Virus record (IMG/VR): IMGVR_UViG_3300013094_000027 | Coordinates: 28,019 to 92,018 of that record | DNA from: a virus | DNA: 64,000 nucleotides | Strand: one strand, 5' to 3' | In this document: positions 48,971 to 55,096 of the stretch, in pieces | How positions within the stretch are numbered: the first letter of the stretch is position 1 | How the letters are laid out: every line of letters starts with the position of its first letter | Translations under genes and position numbers: made by a program | Notes under the pieces: generated by a model | What the model was told of the DNA's origin: nothing | Seen by the model: the letters and a program-made list of their open reading frames with translations, nothing else | The model's database searches: none

Positions 48971-49246
48971 ATGGAATTGAAATTAACAGAAACCGCAAAT
49001 GGCGGTTGTACTTGCATCGCTGAATTGGACGGTGTAAAAACTCGTTGCTTCTTCAGGACATCCGACCCAGCAAAGGTTAAGGCGGCAATCATGTCGGGAC
49101 AATACACTGTCTCTCCATGTACGTATGAACCAGACCTCAACAACGATGTTGAGGAAGTACGCAACTATTCTCGTGTCATCAACGTTAACGTTGACGAAAC
49201 GAAGGTCAAGGCTACACGCATTGAGCGTGAAATTGCTGCAATGTAA
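48971..49246 (+). CDS. Small protein with outlying base composition, probably highly expressed
   Basis: 91 residues, MELKLTETANGGCTCIAELD at the start, mixed alpha/beta, no membrane segment. The ATG at 48,971 has an A-rich leader (CCAAAAAAA) and was preferred to an upstream in-frame ATG at 48,884 that would consume the structured leader. The gene uses GTC, AAC, CGT, CTC and GGC codons far more than neighbours, so its GC content is clearly higher. A strong terminator follows. It is the first rightward gene. Function unknown. Confidence 0.7.
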   Translation: MELKLTETANGGCTCIAELDGVKTRCFFRTSDPAKVKAAIMSGQYTVSPCTYEPDLNNDVEEVRNYSRVINVNVDETKVKATRIEREIAAM

Positions 49247-49254
49247 TTATGATG

Positions 49255-49290
49255 ACAAGGGGCTGCTACGGCAGCCCTCTTGTTATTTTA
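49255..49290 (+). terminator. Very stable intrinsic terminator
   Basis: ACAAG and GGGCTGC pair across a TACG tetraloop with GCAGCCC and CTTGT (one bulged T), followed by TATTTTA. The tetraloop is of the stable UNCG class on RNA level (UACG). Confidence 0.88.
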
Positions 49291-49306
49291 GGGTGGGTGG
49301 GTAGGG
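49291..49306 (+). other. G-quadruplex motif
   Basis: GGGTGGGTGGGTAGGG has four G3 runs with loops of 1, 1 and 2 bases, among the most stable G4 topologies. It is an extreme outlier in this AT-rich genome. A small inverted repeat (GTGTA/TACAC) follows. Confidence 0.85.
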
Positions 49307-49331
49307 TGTACAATACACAAACCATTCTTGT

Positions 49332-49398
49332 TTCTCTTATGTTCTCTTATGTTCTTAAGAAGATATTAGTTGCCTTTGAGTAATAAAAAAATCTTCTT
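49332..49398 (+). repeat. Short direct repeats and an inverted repeat
   Basis: TTCTCTTATG occurs twice in tandem (49,332 and 49,342). It is followed by the perfect 8-base arms AAGAAGAT (49,357) and ATCTTCTT (49,391) around a 26-base loop. This may be a regulator site or a weak terminator before the next small gene. Confidence 0.5.
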
Positions 49399-49448
49399 TT
49401 GGATGTTGTTATATAATATATAGGTGTAGATCTTTAAAAAGAAATTAT

Positions 49449-49622
49449 ATGATTAATCTTGTTTGCATCCTATTTATTGCAATCTTTGCAATAATAGTTT
49501 TAAATGTCAATATAAACAAAAAGAACATTATTTTTATCTTTTTGTTTGTCTTATTTATGATTGTGTTCATTCTGTTCTTAAGTAACAGATTTGAATGCGA
49601 TGATCTTATTTGTGTTATATAA
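49449..49622 (+). CDS. Small two-helix membrane protein
   Basis: 57 residues with two hydrophobic helices (VCILFIAIFAIIVLNV and IIFIFLFVLFMIVFILFL) joined by a short KK linker, and an acidic cysteine-containing end (FECDDLICVI). It could be an early host-membrane or superinfection-exclusion protein. Leader is A-rich (AAAAAGAAATTAT). Confidence 0.5.
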   Translation: MINLVCILFIAIFAIIVLNVNINKKNIIFIFLFVLFMIVFILFLSNRFECDDLICVI

Positions 49623-49637
49623 CAATTTTAACACAAA

Positions 49638-49741
49638 TGTTAAAGGTTTTAACAGTATTTGCATGATTTTGTAAATTTCCCTCTTAGGAGATTTTAAATT
49701 TTACAAGGCAAAACACATAAAAACTGTTAAATTCTTTAACA
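49638..49741 (+). ncRNA. Nested long hairpin (candidate structured RNA)
   Basis: Three tiers pair in order: TGTTAAAG (49,638) with CTTTAACA (49,734); TTTAACAGT (49,648) with ACTGTTAAA (49,723); TTGTAAATTT (49,669) with AAATTTTACAA (49,696), one bulge. A further outer copy TTTTAACATTTG at 49,755 offers an alternative closing arm. The region is non-coding. Function unknown: antisense regulator, processing site or replication signal are options. Confidence 0.6.
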
Positions 49742-49769
49742 AATAGAGAATTCATTTTAACATTTGGCA

Positions 49770-49961
49770 TTAGATTAGAGTTATTTTTAAATCTAATTTG
49801 TATCCACACAGATGCAAAATAGTTTCTAACTCTTCTAAAGAGATTGATTTGGTATTACTCAACATATAACAGATCTTTCTTCTGCTGCAATGCATTTTGT
49901 TTGCTAACTCTTCTTGAGTAAAATGTTCTTTAATAAGATCTTTTAAACAGAATGTGCAAAT
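49770..49961 (-). CDS. Small HTH (Xre-like) reading frame without standard start
   Basis: A minus-strand frame encodes CLKDLIKEHFTQEELANKMH followed by CSRRKICYMLSNTKSISLE and a short tail ending LDLKITLI. TQEELA...SRRKICYMLS...ISLEELETIL is the pattern of a Xre-type DNA-binding domain. There is no ATG, GTG or TTG before the domain, and the frame opens at 50,000 after a TAG. ATT at 49,961 is a possible start, or the gene is decayed. It faces a palindromic operator about 35 bases away, as expected for autoregulation. Confidence 0.5.
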   Translation of the reverse strand: MCTFCLKDLIKEHFTQEELANKMHCSRRKICYMLSNTKSISLEELETILHLCGYKLDLKITLI

Positions 49962-49988
49962 TTTCTCGGAAAAAAATGAAATTTGTGC

Positions 49989-49996
49989 TATATTTG
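49989..49996 (+). promoter_or_regulatory. Promoter -7 box TATATTTG
   Basis: A perfect TAnnTTTG sequence directly followed by a palindrome. The -33 position holds TTTTC, not TTTG. It would drive the 24-residue peptide gene at 50,059. Confidence 0.55.
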
Positions 49997-50012
49997 TGAA
50001 CTATTAGTTCAC
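49996..50012. promoter_or_regulatory. Palindromic operator overlapping the promoter
   Basis: GTGAACTATTAGTTCAC is a perfect inverted repeat with 7-base arms and a 3-base centre. Its first base is the last base of the -7 box, so a bound dimer would cover the transcription start. The neighbouring divergent HTH frame is the natural candidate binder. Confidence 0.7.
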
Positions 50013-50058
50013 ATACAATATCCAAACAATCTTTTAAACAACAAAAAAACTGTATTTT

Positions 50059-50133
50059 ATGTATACATTACTTGCGATAATCTTTTTGATAGTCTGGTAT
50101 TTCTATAATGAGGTGCATGATGTTCATAACTAA
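50059..50133 (+). CDS. 24-residue hydrophobic peptide
   Basis: MYTLLAIIFLIVWYFYNEV, then HDVHN: one transmembrane helix with a charged tail. Leader A-rich (AACAAAAAAACTGTATTTT). The peptide resembles type I toxin peptides in size and topology. It lies behind an operator-controlled promoter opposite an HTH frame. A T-rich stretch with a weak hairpin (about 50,153-50,208) follows. Confidence 0.5.
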   Translation: MYTLLAIIFLIVWYFYNEVHDVHN

Positions 50134-50244
50134 TTGTTAATCAATTGTAATAAAGAGGGTGAAAATGGTGTATTTAACCACTCTTACCTTATTTTTCTCT
50201 TTTTTTTTCGCTCAATCTCCAAAATTTTTTTGGGCGAATATAAC

Positions 50245-50266
50245 TAATTAGACATTTGTCTAATTA
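50245..50266. promoter_or_regulatory. Perfect palindrome with 10-base arms
   Basis: TAATTAGACA, a two-base centre TT, and TGTCTAATTA. It resembles a repressor operator of a dimeric HTH protein. The arms differ from those of the operator at 49,996, so a second regulator is implied. Confidence 0.6.
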
Positions 50267-50401
50267 TCTAACTATCTAAATCATATTGTTTCTTTTATAT
50301 CTTATATGATATAGATTGATGCTAAAAAGATATAGTTGCCGGAATTTTAAAAAAAACTAATGAATCCGCTTTATATTAGGTTTGTACAAATCTATTGTAA
50401 A

Positions 50402-50465
50402 TTTGTTTGCATAATACATCATAAGGTTATAATTGTTTTACTATTTAGTTTGTTTGCATAATACA
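50402..50465 (+). repeat. 17-base direct repeat, two copies 47 bases apart
   Basis: TTTGTTTGCATAATACA occurs at 50,402-50,418 and at 50,449-50,465 without mismatch, and the bases in between are unrelated. The spacing and TTTG start suggest duplicated promoter elements or activator sites. Confidence 0.7.
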
Positions 50466-50541
50466 CTGTTCTTGTAGTGCTATTAGGTCTATAGTTCATT
50501 ATACTATAGGTTTAGGTCCTTTGCGATGCTCAAAAACAAAT

Positions 50542-50571
50542 CCCACATATAGGTACAGTTAGTACTGTGGG
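50542..50571 (+). promoter_or_regulatory. Hairpin sequestering a GTG start
   Basis: CCCACA pairs with TGTGGG, and inside it GTAC pairs with GTAC around AGTTA. The closing G is the first base of the GTG start at 50,571. Ribosome access probably depends on this fold. Confidence 0.55.
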
Positions 50572-50954
50572 TGAATACAGTGACAACGACAACATTTTGT
50601 TTGTTTGATGGCAGGCATGAACTACCATCTAATTCAGGAGCTATATTTAGCTCCTTTGACTTCTCTTCTAATAGAGGAGTAAGGACTATTAACTTTGAGA
50701 AGTTGATAGGATTACTGGATAATAATAGTCCAGTAAATTTGATAGTGACAGGTCTCACTCCTGCACTTGTAGAAGTCCTAACAGAAGTAACTCAGCGAGT
50801 TACTCTAGGAACATATGAGGGGGGAATGCCTTTGGCGGAATTCAATTTACTTCATTTTAATCCTAATACCAAGGATTATTGGAAGCAAAGAATTCCATTG
50901 AGAATTTCTGATGGAGATTACTATGCTGGGTTTTATCCAGAATGGAATGATTGA
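50571..50954 (+). CDS. Conserved-looking small soluble protein
   Basis: 127 residues with GTG start. Readable motifs are FDGRHELPSNSGAIFSSFDF near the start, VNLIVTGLTPALVEVL in the centre, and LLHFNPNTKDYWKQRIPL near the end. The pattern looks like a defined globular family, but I cannot name it. Codon use differs a little from the late block (AGG, CTA, GGG). A terminator follows directly, so this gene is a single transcription unit. Confidence 0.62.
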   Translation: MNTVTTTTFCLFDGRHELPSNSGAIFSSFDFSSNRGVRTINFEKLIGLLDNNSPVNLIVTGLTPALVEVLTEVTQRVTLGTYEGGMPLAEFNLLHFNPNTKDYWKQRIPLRISDGDYYAGFYPEWND

Positions 50955-50959
50955 GTATT

Positions 50960-50991
50960 AGAGAGTGTTATTCATTTAGCACTCTCTTTTT
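50960..50991 (+). terminator. Intrinsic terminator
   Basis: AGAGAGTG and CACTCTCT form an 8-bp stem with a 12-base loop and are followed by TTTTT. Confidence 0.88.
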
Positions 50992-50999
50992 AATTAATT

Positions 51000-51600
51000 G
51001 CGTGAATTCAAAATTTACCCTAGCTTTTATGGGTAGTTTGTAAAAGTGGTGTGTCAAGATCCATGCTAAGAGGTGACTAGTCCTCTTACTTTTTATCTTT
51101 GCTCTCATATTGCCAAGTAATAGTAGTTTGCTATTACTTCTTATCTCTTAAGGAGTAAGGTATTATACTTATTCCTTATATCTCACATGTTTTGTCTTCG
51201 ATATTATGTTACTACAACGAAAGAGAAGAAGTTCCATACCACAGGGTAGATTAATATATCCTAGTGAAGCTCTAATAATAGGCTTTTGAGTAAATCTAGC
51301 AATTAGTAAGACTAGATTGAAAGTTGTGCTGTATATTGTAAGGAGTGAAAAAAAGATGAGGGGCGGCAATCCCAAAACTCTGAATTATATGATGTTCTCC
51401 TTAAGAAGAACTATTCACATATAACTTGTATGGTAAGACTTATTATAACTTATACAATGTATGTATTTGGAAAGATAGTCTGGAGTTAAATCGTTCTCCA
51501 CAACTACAACGATTCTTAGGTTTTGATAGTTAAACTGGTGTTACCTGGAAACTATTATAATGGGATGATGTTTGAGAGCAATCATCCCATTATTTTTATT
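51000..51600 (+). ncRNA. Candidate large ornate non-coding RNA A
   Basis: 600 bases without a credible gene, bounded by terminators. Consecutive stems: TACCC/GGGTA (51,016); TAAGAGG/CCTCTTA (51,067); a 9-bp AAGTAATAG/CTATTACTT (51,115); a 10-bp AAGGAGTAAG/CTTATTCCTT (51,150); AATCTAG/CTAGATT (51,293); AAGGAG/CTCCTT (51,340/51,397) enclosing GAG-GGG/CCC-CTC; TTGTAT/ATACAA (51,426); AATCGTT/AACGATT (51,489); and a 12-bp terminator stem. The density of perfect stems far exceeds chance. Size, phage setting and end terminator resemble GOLLD/ROOL-type RNAs, but no known family is recognised. Confidence 0.65.
51558..51600 (+). terminator. Strong terminator ending RNA A
   Basis: TAATGGGATGAT pairs with ATCATCCCATTA (12 bp) around an 11-base loop, followed by TTTTTATT. 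Confidence 0.9.
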
Positions 51601-51720
51601 AACTCTTTTATGTTCCTTCAATAGAGTATAAAGAATTGTAAATAAAAGCTCTTATATAGAGTGTATGTGAGGCATGGTAGCGCAACTTATATTGTTTAAC
51701 TTTTTTAAAATCAATTTTTT

Positions 51721-52074
51721 ATGCGTAATTTATTAATGTTATTGGCTTCTATTAATGTAGCTCATAATTCCTCTATTACTATAGGTTTATTAGGTAATGG
51801 AGAAGTTCAAGTTGAAGAATTGGGCAATATGCCTACAAATTATCAATTTGAAGAGGAAGATATTTCAAACCTTAAAGCCTGTTTACAAAGAATTGTAGAC
51901 TACATGGAGAAAGATGAGAGATTATCCTATGTTGAATGGATGGGCAATTCTGGTGTGTTTATTGAAGGATTGGGCAGTGATATTTCTCCTGTTAAATCTG
52001 AAGCATTAAATACAGGACATATTTATTATGCTGTCATTCGTTTGAAAGAATTATTAGCTGAATTACCTGCGTAA
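51721..52074 (+). CDS. Hypothetical protein
   Basis: 117 residues, acidic. The centre (YQFEEEDISNLKACLQRIVDYMEKDERLSYVEWMG) is helical, and the C terminus (TGHIYYAVIRLKELLAELPA) too. No motif is recognised. The leader TTTTTTAAAATCAATTTTTT is AT-only, as in other early genes here. Confidence 0.5.
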   Translation: MRNLLMLLASINVAHNSSITIGLLGNGEVQVEELGNMPTNYQFEEEDISNLKACLQRIVDYMEKDERLSYVEWMGNSGVFIEGLGSDISPVKSEALNTGHIYYAVIRLKELLAELPA

Positions 52075-52128
52075 GTAATACATTTAGTTAACCATACTAT
52101 ATTATATGCTTATACTTTACTATATTTA

Positions 52129-52198
52129 ATATCTATAGTAATAGCTGGAGGTATAAAAAACTATATTCGCTCAATATAAAGGCTATTACTATAGATAT
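52129..52198 (+). ncRNA. Perfect 17-bp hairpin with inner stem
   Basis: ATATCTATAGTAATAGC (52,129-52,145) and its exact complement (52,182-52,198) enclose 36 bases. These contain an SD-like GGAGG and an inner TATATT/AATATA stem. It lies between two small genes, without a T tail, so it is a processing site or regulatory RNA rather than a terminator. Confidence 0.7.
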
Positions 52199-52271
52199 AT
52201 TAAAGAGTTTCTGATGAATCTTTGAAAATTAAGACGAAATATAATATATATCAAACTCAAAAAAAAGTTTT

Positions 52272-52565
52272 ATGAAATACATTTATGTTGCTTGGACAGA
52301 TAATGTTCAAATGTTTATGGAATATCCTTGGTTTGAAGAAGAGGCAATTCTTAATATAGATTCTGATTCGGATTACCTTATTCCTGAAGATCGTTATAAT
52401 GAAGTAATGGACGACCTAAAACAACAAGAAGGACTTCAATTACTTATTAAAGCTGCTAATTTGATAGCAACTATTAAATCTGAAGAAGGTAAAGAAAACT
52501 TTGACGACAACTTGGAAAATGAAATTGCTACTTATATAGCAAAACATAAAGTTTTAGATTTTTAG
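52272..52565 (+). CDS. Small acidic hypothetical protein
   Basis: 97 residues starting KYIYVAWTDNVQMFMEYPWFEEEA, then helical (LKQQEGLQLLIKAANLIATIK) and ending YIAKHKVLDF. Strong negative charge and small size are common for phage host-takeover or DNA-mimic proteins, though nothing specific is recognised. The leader is AAAAAAAAGTTTT. Confidence 0.5.
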   Translation: MKYIYVAWTDNVQMFMEYPWFEEEAILNIDSDSDYLIPEDRYNEVMDDLKQQEGLQLLIKAANLIATIKSEEGKENFDDNLENEIATYIAKHKVLDF

Positions 52566-53111
52566 TTTCTTTATATAGCTTGAATGTTACTTAGAACATT
52601 ACTATTTTTCATCTTGGGTTCTGTGAAGATAATATCAATGCAAATCTTTAAATAATTTTAACCCAAAAAGAATCTTCTGTAGCAGAAAAATAACAATTGA
52701 TTAAAGAGTCAAAAAACAGAATGATAAACTATGCTTGGACTCATAGTAAACATTTTTGTACCTATTCCAAGATAGGTTTGAGTAGATTATCCATTGAGAG
52801 ATAATTCTCGGAGTATATTTTTTGTAATAATCTTACTTCCCAGGTGAGGGAAACATAAATATACTCTTAAATAAATTATTTAATGAATAAAACTGTCTGT
52901 AGTAATAACAATAGATGCAACCGAACAATGATCTTCTTTGGGATACGGAATTAGAATAACCTGAGTTAACGAGTGAAGCGACCACATTAAAAGCCGAAAG
53001 TTATTTTTACTACAGCAGTTTTATTTATTATTAAAGTCATTCCAGGAGACTTAAAAATCGAGTTCTGAAGAGACTGGAACGAAATATCATTATCAACTCA
53101 AACAAATAATT
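52566..53111 (+). ncRNA. Candidate large structured non-coding RNA B
   Basis: 546 bases without a reading frame. Ordered stems: AATGTT/AACATT (52,583); TTGGGTT/AACCCAA (52,614/52,660) enclosing AAGAT/ATCTT; ACTATG/CATAGT (52,728); ACCTAT/ATAGGT (52,760); ATTATC/GATAAT (52,786); 10-bp GAGTATATTT/AAATATACTC (52,811/52,857) enclosing TTCCC/GGGAA; 19-bp stem with one bulged T (52,886-52,905 with 53,007-53,025) around ~100 bases; TTCCAG/CTGGAA (53,040/53,074). This is a second ornate RNA, or two adjoining ones. No obvious end terminator is seen. Confidence 0.65.
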
Positions 53112-53324
53112 ATGCGTACTTATTACATTACTGAACAGTTTGTCTATGCTTCTTTAGAAGATAGTACAGCTATAATGTTACCTGGTAACATGCTTCGTTT
53201 TAATGCTGATGTGTTTGCAAATGCACATTATAGAAATCCTGGTGTTGACAACTTATTAGGTATGAAGGTTAAAGACAATGTTATAACTGTTATACATTGT
53301 GAAACACCTTCTATTGCCTTTTAA
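53112..53324 (+). CDS. Small hypothetical protein
   Basis: 70 residues, beta-rich (YYITEQFVYASLEDSTAIMLPGNMLRF, VKDNVITVIHCETPS). It starts right after the structured gap with leader CAACTCAAACAAATAATT. Function unknown. Confidence 0.45.
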   Translation: MRTYYITEQFVYASLEDSTAIMLPGNMLRFNADVFANAHYRNPGVDNLLGMKVKDNVITVIHCETPSIAF

Positions 53325-53432
53325 TGTTCTTTTGAGTTACTCTGAACAGATAGAAATATCTTAGTAGGAGTAATTTATATTCTTGGTATTAACCTTTTGG
53401 TGCTTTAAGTTAACCATTATTAATTTATTCTT

Positions 53433-53633
53433 ATGAAAAAAAAAGCTTTAATATTACTAATAGATCTTTACAGACAAGATGCTTACATACAGGAGAGAGA
53501 AAATTATGATTCAAATATTGTTAAGTATCTTTTAAGTAAAAAACTAATAATTGATAAAAAAATTACCAATTGTGGTGTCTTATTCGGTTTAACTGAAAAA
53601 GGCACAAAATTATACGAAAGTATAGATATTTAA
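53433..53633 (+). CDS. Small winged-helix-like protein
   Basis: 66 residues: KKKALILLIDLYRQDAYIQE, then YLLSKKLIIDKKITNCGVLFGLTEKGTKLYESI. The last part is the wing and LTEKG turn typical of MarR/PadR-like wHTH domains. It could be an early regulator. Confidence 0.5.
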   Translation: MKKKALILLIDLYRQDAYIQERENYDSNIVKYLLSKKLIIDKKITNCGVLFGLTEKGTKLYESIDI

Positions 53634-53707
53634 GTTACTAATGTTTAGCAGAGTTCAAATAACTTTAATCTATAAGGATAATAGAATTATAGTATTATGA
53701 TATAAAG

Positions 53708-53784
53708 TAACTACCATAGAAAAAGTGTGTGGTGTAACAAAATTGCACTATGGTCATACACGCTATGGTAGTTATTTTATTTTT
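53708..53784 (+). promoter_or_regulatory. 12-bp hairpin with T-rich tail
   Basis: TAACTACCATAG (53,708) pairs with CTATGGTAGTTA (53,763), loop 43 bases, and TTTTATTTTT follows. A second CTATGG inside the loop (53,748) gives an alternative fold with CCATAG. The site may be a terminator or attenuator before the next gene. Confidence 0.6.
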
Positions 53785-53806
53785 AAAACAATTTAAAAAC
53801 ACAAAT

Positions 53807-53998
53807 ATGAAACATGTTTACATTGTAAGAGTAGAAATGCTCACAGCAAATGGTTTGCAACCTTTTATGCAAACAAAAGTTTTTGAAACTATTTCGGATG
53901 CACAACAATACCAAGAATCAGTAAATGCAGATGAATATTATAAAAAGCTAAATGCATTTGCTTTTTTGGAAATTGGGGCTTTTATTGAAGAAAATTAA
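53807..53998 (+). CDS. Small hypothetical protein
   Basis: 63 residues when started at MKHVYIVRVEMLTANGLQPF. An upstream ATG at 53,750 lies inside the hairpin and is less likely. Central QTKVFETISDAQQYQESVNA resembles a short alpha/beta fold. Function unknown. Confidence 0.5.
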   Translation: MKHVYIVRVEMLTANGLQPFMQTKVFETISDAQQYQESVNADEYYKKLNAFAFLEIGAFIEEN

Positions 53999-54035
53999 AA
54001 CTATAGGAGTTATATTAATTAAAACATTAAATGAA

Positions 54036-54461
54036 ATGGGATACATAGAAAGTCTTAAAGCAGCAGGTGCTAAAATTATTAGCTCTAAATTTACAGGTTC
54101 TTACCAAGGATCTTGGGGTGCTATTGTTGAATACAATGGTGAAAAAATATTAATTACAAGCAGTTATGGTAGCTGCAGTTTTTGTGATACTTTTGAAAGT
54201 GAATTTGATTATATATCACAACCTTATATTCAAGAAGGTAAGTATATGTCGAGTAATAGTTATGAAGAAATTACAAAAGAAGAATACGAAAAAGAAGAAG
54301 CCTATTATAATGAAAAATTGGCTAATTTTGGTAGAAATTATTTAAGAAATCCTGCTACTAAAACCGATATTGAAAATTATTTAAAAGCTCTAAATAAAGA
54401 TGATTGGTTTGATTCTGAAGAAGCAGAGCTTTATGAATGGGCTATGAGTTATTTTGAATAA
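54036..54461 (+). CDS. Hypothetical protein with SYGSCSFCD motif
   Basis: 141 residues from MGYIESLKAAGAKIISSKF. The start was set at 54,036 since an upstream start would overlap the previous gene by 47 bases. The segment SWGAIVEYNGEKILITSSYGSCSFCDTFESEF is beta-rich with two close cysteines, and the rest is acidic and helical (EEITKEEYEKEEAYYNEKLANFG). No family name can be given. Confidence 0.5.
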   Translation: MGYIESLKAAGAKIISSKFTGSYQGSWGAIVEYNGEKILITSSYGSCSFCDTFESEFDYISQPYIQEGKYMSSNSYEEITKEEYEKEEAYYNEKLANFGRNYLRNPATKTDIENYLKALNKDDWFDSEEAELYEWAMSYFE

Positions 54462-54477
54462 ATCAAATCGTTGTAAT

Positions 54478-54636
54478 ATGAAAAAGATAGGTATTTCATT
54501 AAACATTGCATTTCTTTTGTGCATTGTTATAATGGCAAAAAGAAATGATTGGACAGTTATTATTTGTTCAGGAATAAGTGCAGCAATAGTAAAATTATGT
54601 GATTTTGCTTTGTATTATAAATTGTATAACGATTAA
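54478..54636 (+). CDS. Small membrane protein
   Basis: 52 residues from MKKIGISLNIAFLLCIVIMA, with a second hydrophobic helix (VIICSGISAAIVKLCDFALYY). The start at 54,478 follows an A/T-rich leader. Probably inserted in the host membrane. Unknown. Confidence 0.45.
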   Translation: MKKIGISLNIAFLLCIVIMAKRNDWTVIICSGISAAIVKLCDFALYYKLYND

Positions 54637-54649
54637 AAACAAAAAACAT

Positions 54650-54916
54650 ATGACAAAGTGTATTGTATTAGGAGCAACTCCTAAAGATGTAAAAAAGAAA
54701 CCTATTGAATTACTGAAGATAGTAGATTCAATTTCTGAAAACGGTGAAATTCAAATAAATCAATTCCGTAATGATGTTTCTATATGGGATAATGTAGAAT
54801 TGGTTTGCCGTAAAAAAGGTAATTATAGTCTTGACATAATATTTGCCTACGATGATCATAATCGTGATATGGGACGTCTTTATTTAGGGCATTGGAATGA
54901 TGGTGTAGTGGAATAA
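54650..54916 (+). CDS. Hypothetical protein
   Basis: 88 residues from MTKCIVLGATPKDVKKKPIE. The end DIIFAYDDHNRDMGRLYLGHWNDGVV is distinctive and beta-rich. The start was chosen after the leader AAAAACAAAAAACAT. Function unknown. Confidence 0.5.
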   Translation: MTKCIVLGATPKDVKKKPIELLKIVDSISENGEIQINQFRNDVSIWDNVELVCRKKGNYSLDIIFAYDDHNRDMGRLYLGHWNDGVVE

Positions 54917-55096
54917 ATGTCTTTTGGTTGTGAGTGACTGTTAAACTATTAAATGCGTTTGTTACATATGCAAAGTTTAAAGACTTAGCATATGCTTTAG
55001 CTTGGTTTATATGTGGAACTCTCATTTTTGATAATAACACTCTATAAGAGTGATGTGAATATAATTTATCTTTTAACACATAAAAAAACACAAATC

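Larger units (their letters stand above)
50134..50570 (+). other. 437-base non-coding gap with operator-like palindrome and direct repeats
   Basis: The gap holds a probable terminator (AAGAG/CTCTT then a long T run, 50,153-50,208), a 10-base-arm palindrome at 50,245-50,266, a 17-base direct repeat at 50,402 and 50,449, and a hairpin over the next start codon. No convincing reading frame is seen. Confidence 0.6.

Noticed and set aside
48946-49164. Minus-strand frame opposite the GC-rich gene
   Set aside because: The plus frame has a leader, terminator and regular codons; the other is a complement shadow.
50325-50345. AAAGATATAGTTGCCGG as group I intron S element
   Set aside because: No matching R strand upstream and no split gene around it.
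50504-50758. Minus-strand frame opposite the 127-residue protein
   Set aside because: It ends within the structured leader and has no recognisable domain; the plus frame has a clear domain-like pattern and terminator.
51169-51375. Minus-strand frame of 68 codons in RNA region A
   Set aside because: It overlaps several strong hairpins, has no good leader, and its composition is not coding-like.
51300-51480. Possible group I intron core (AAGACTAGAT as R-like and AAAGATAGTCTGG as S-like element)
   Set aside because: The P7 pairing is only five bases, no convincing P/Q strands or flanking exons are visible, and the 12-bp terminator at the end does not fit an intron.
52860-53110. CRISPR-like repeats in the structured gap
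   Set aside because: No regularly spaced identical repeats; the pairs are inverted, not direct.
54780-55091. Minus-strand frame of 103 codons
   Set aside because: Covers the end of a plausible plus gene and a hairpin-containing gap; no leader.
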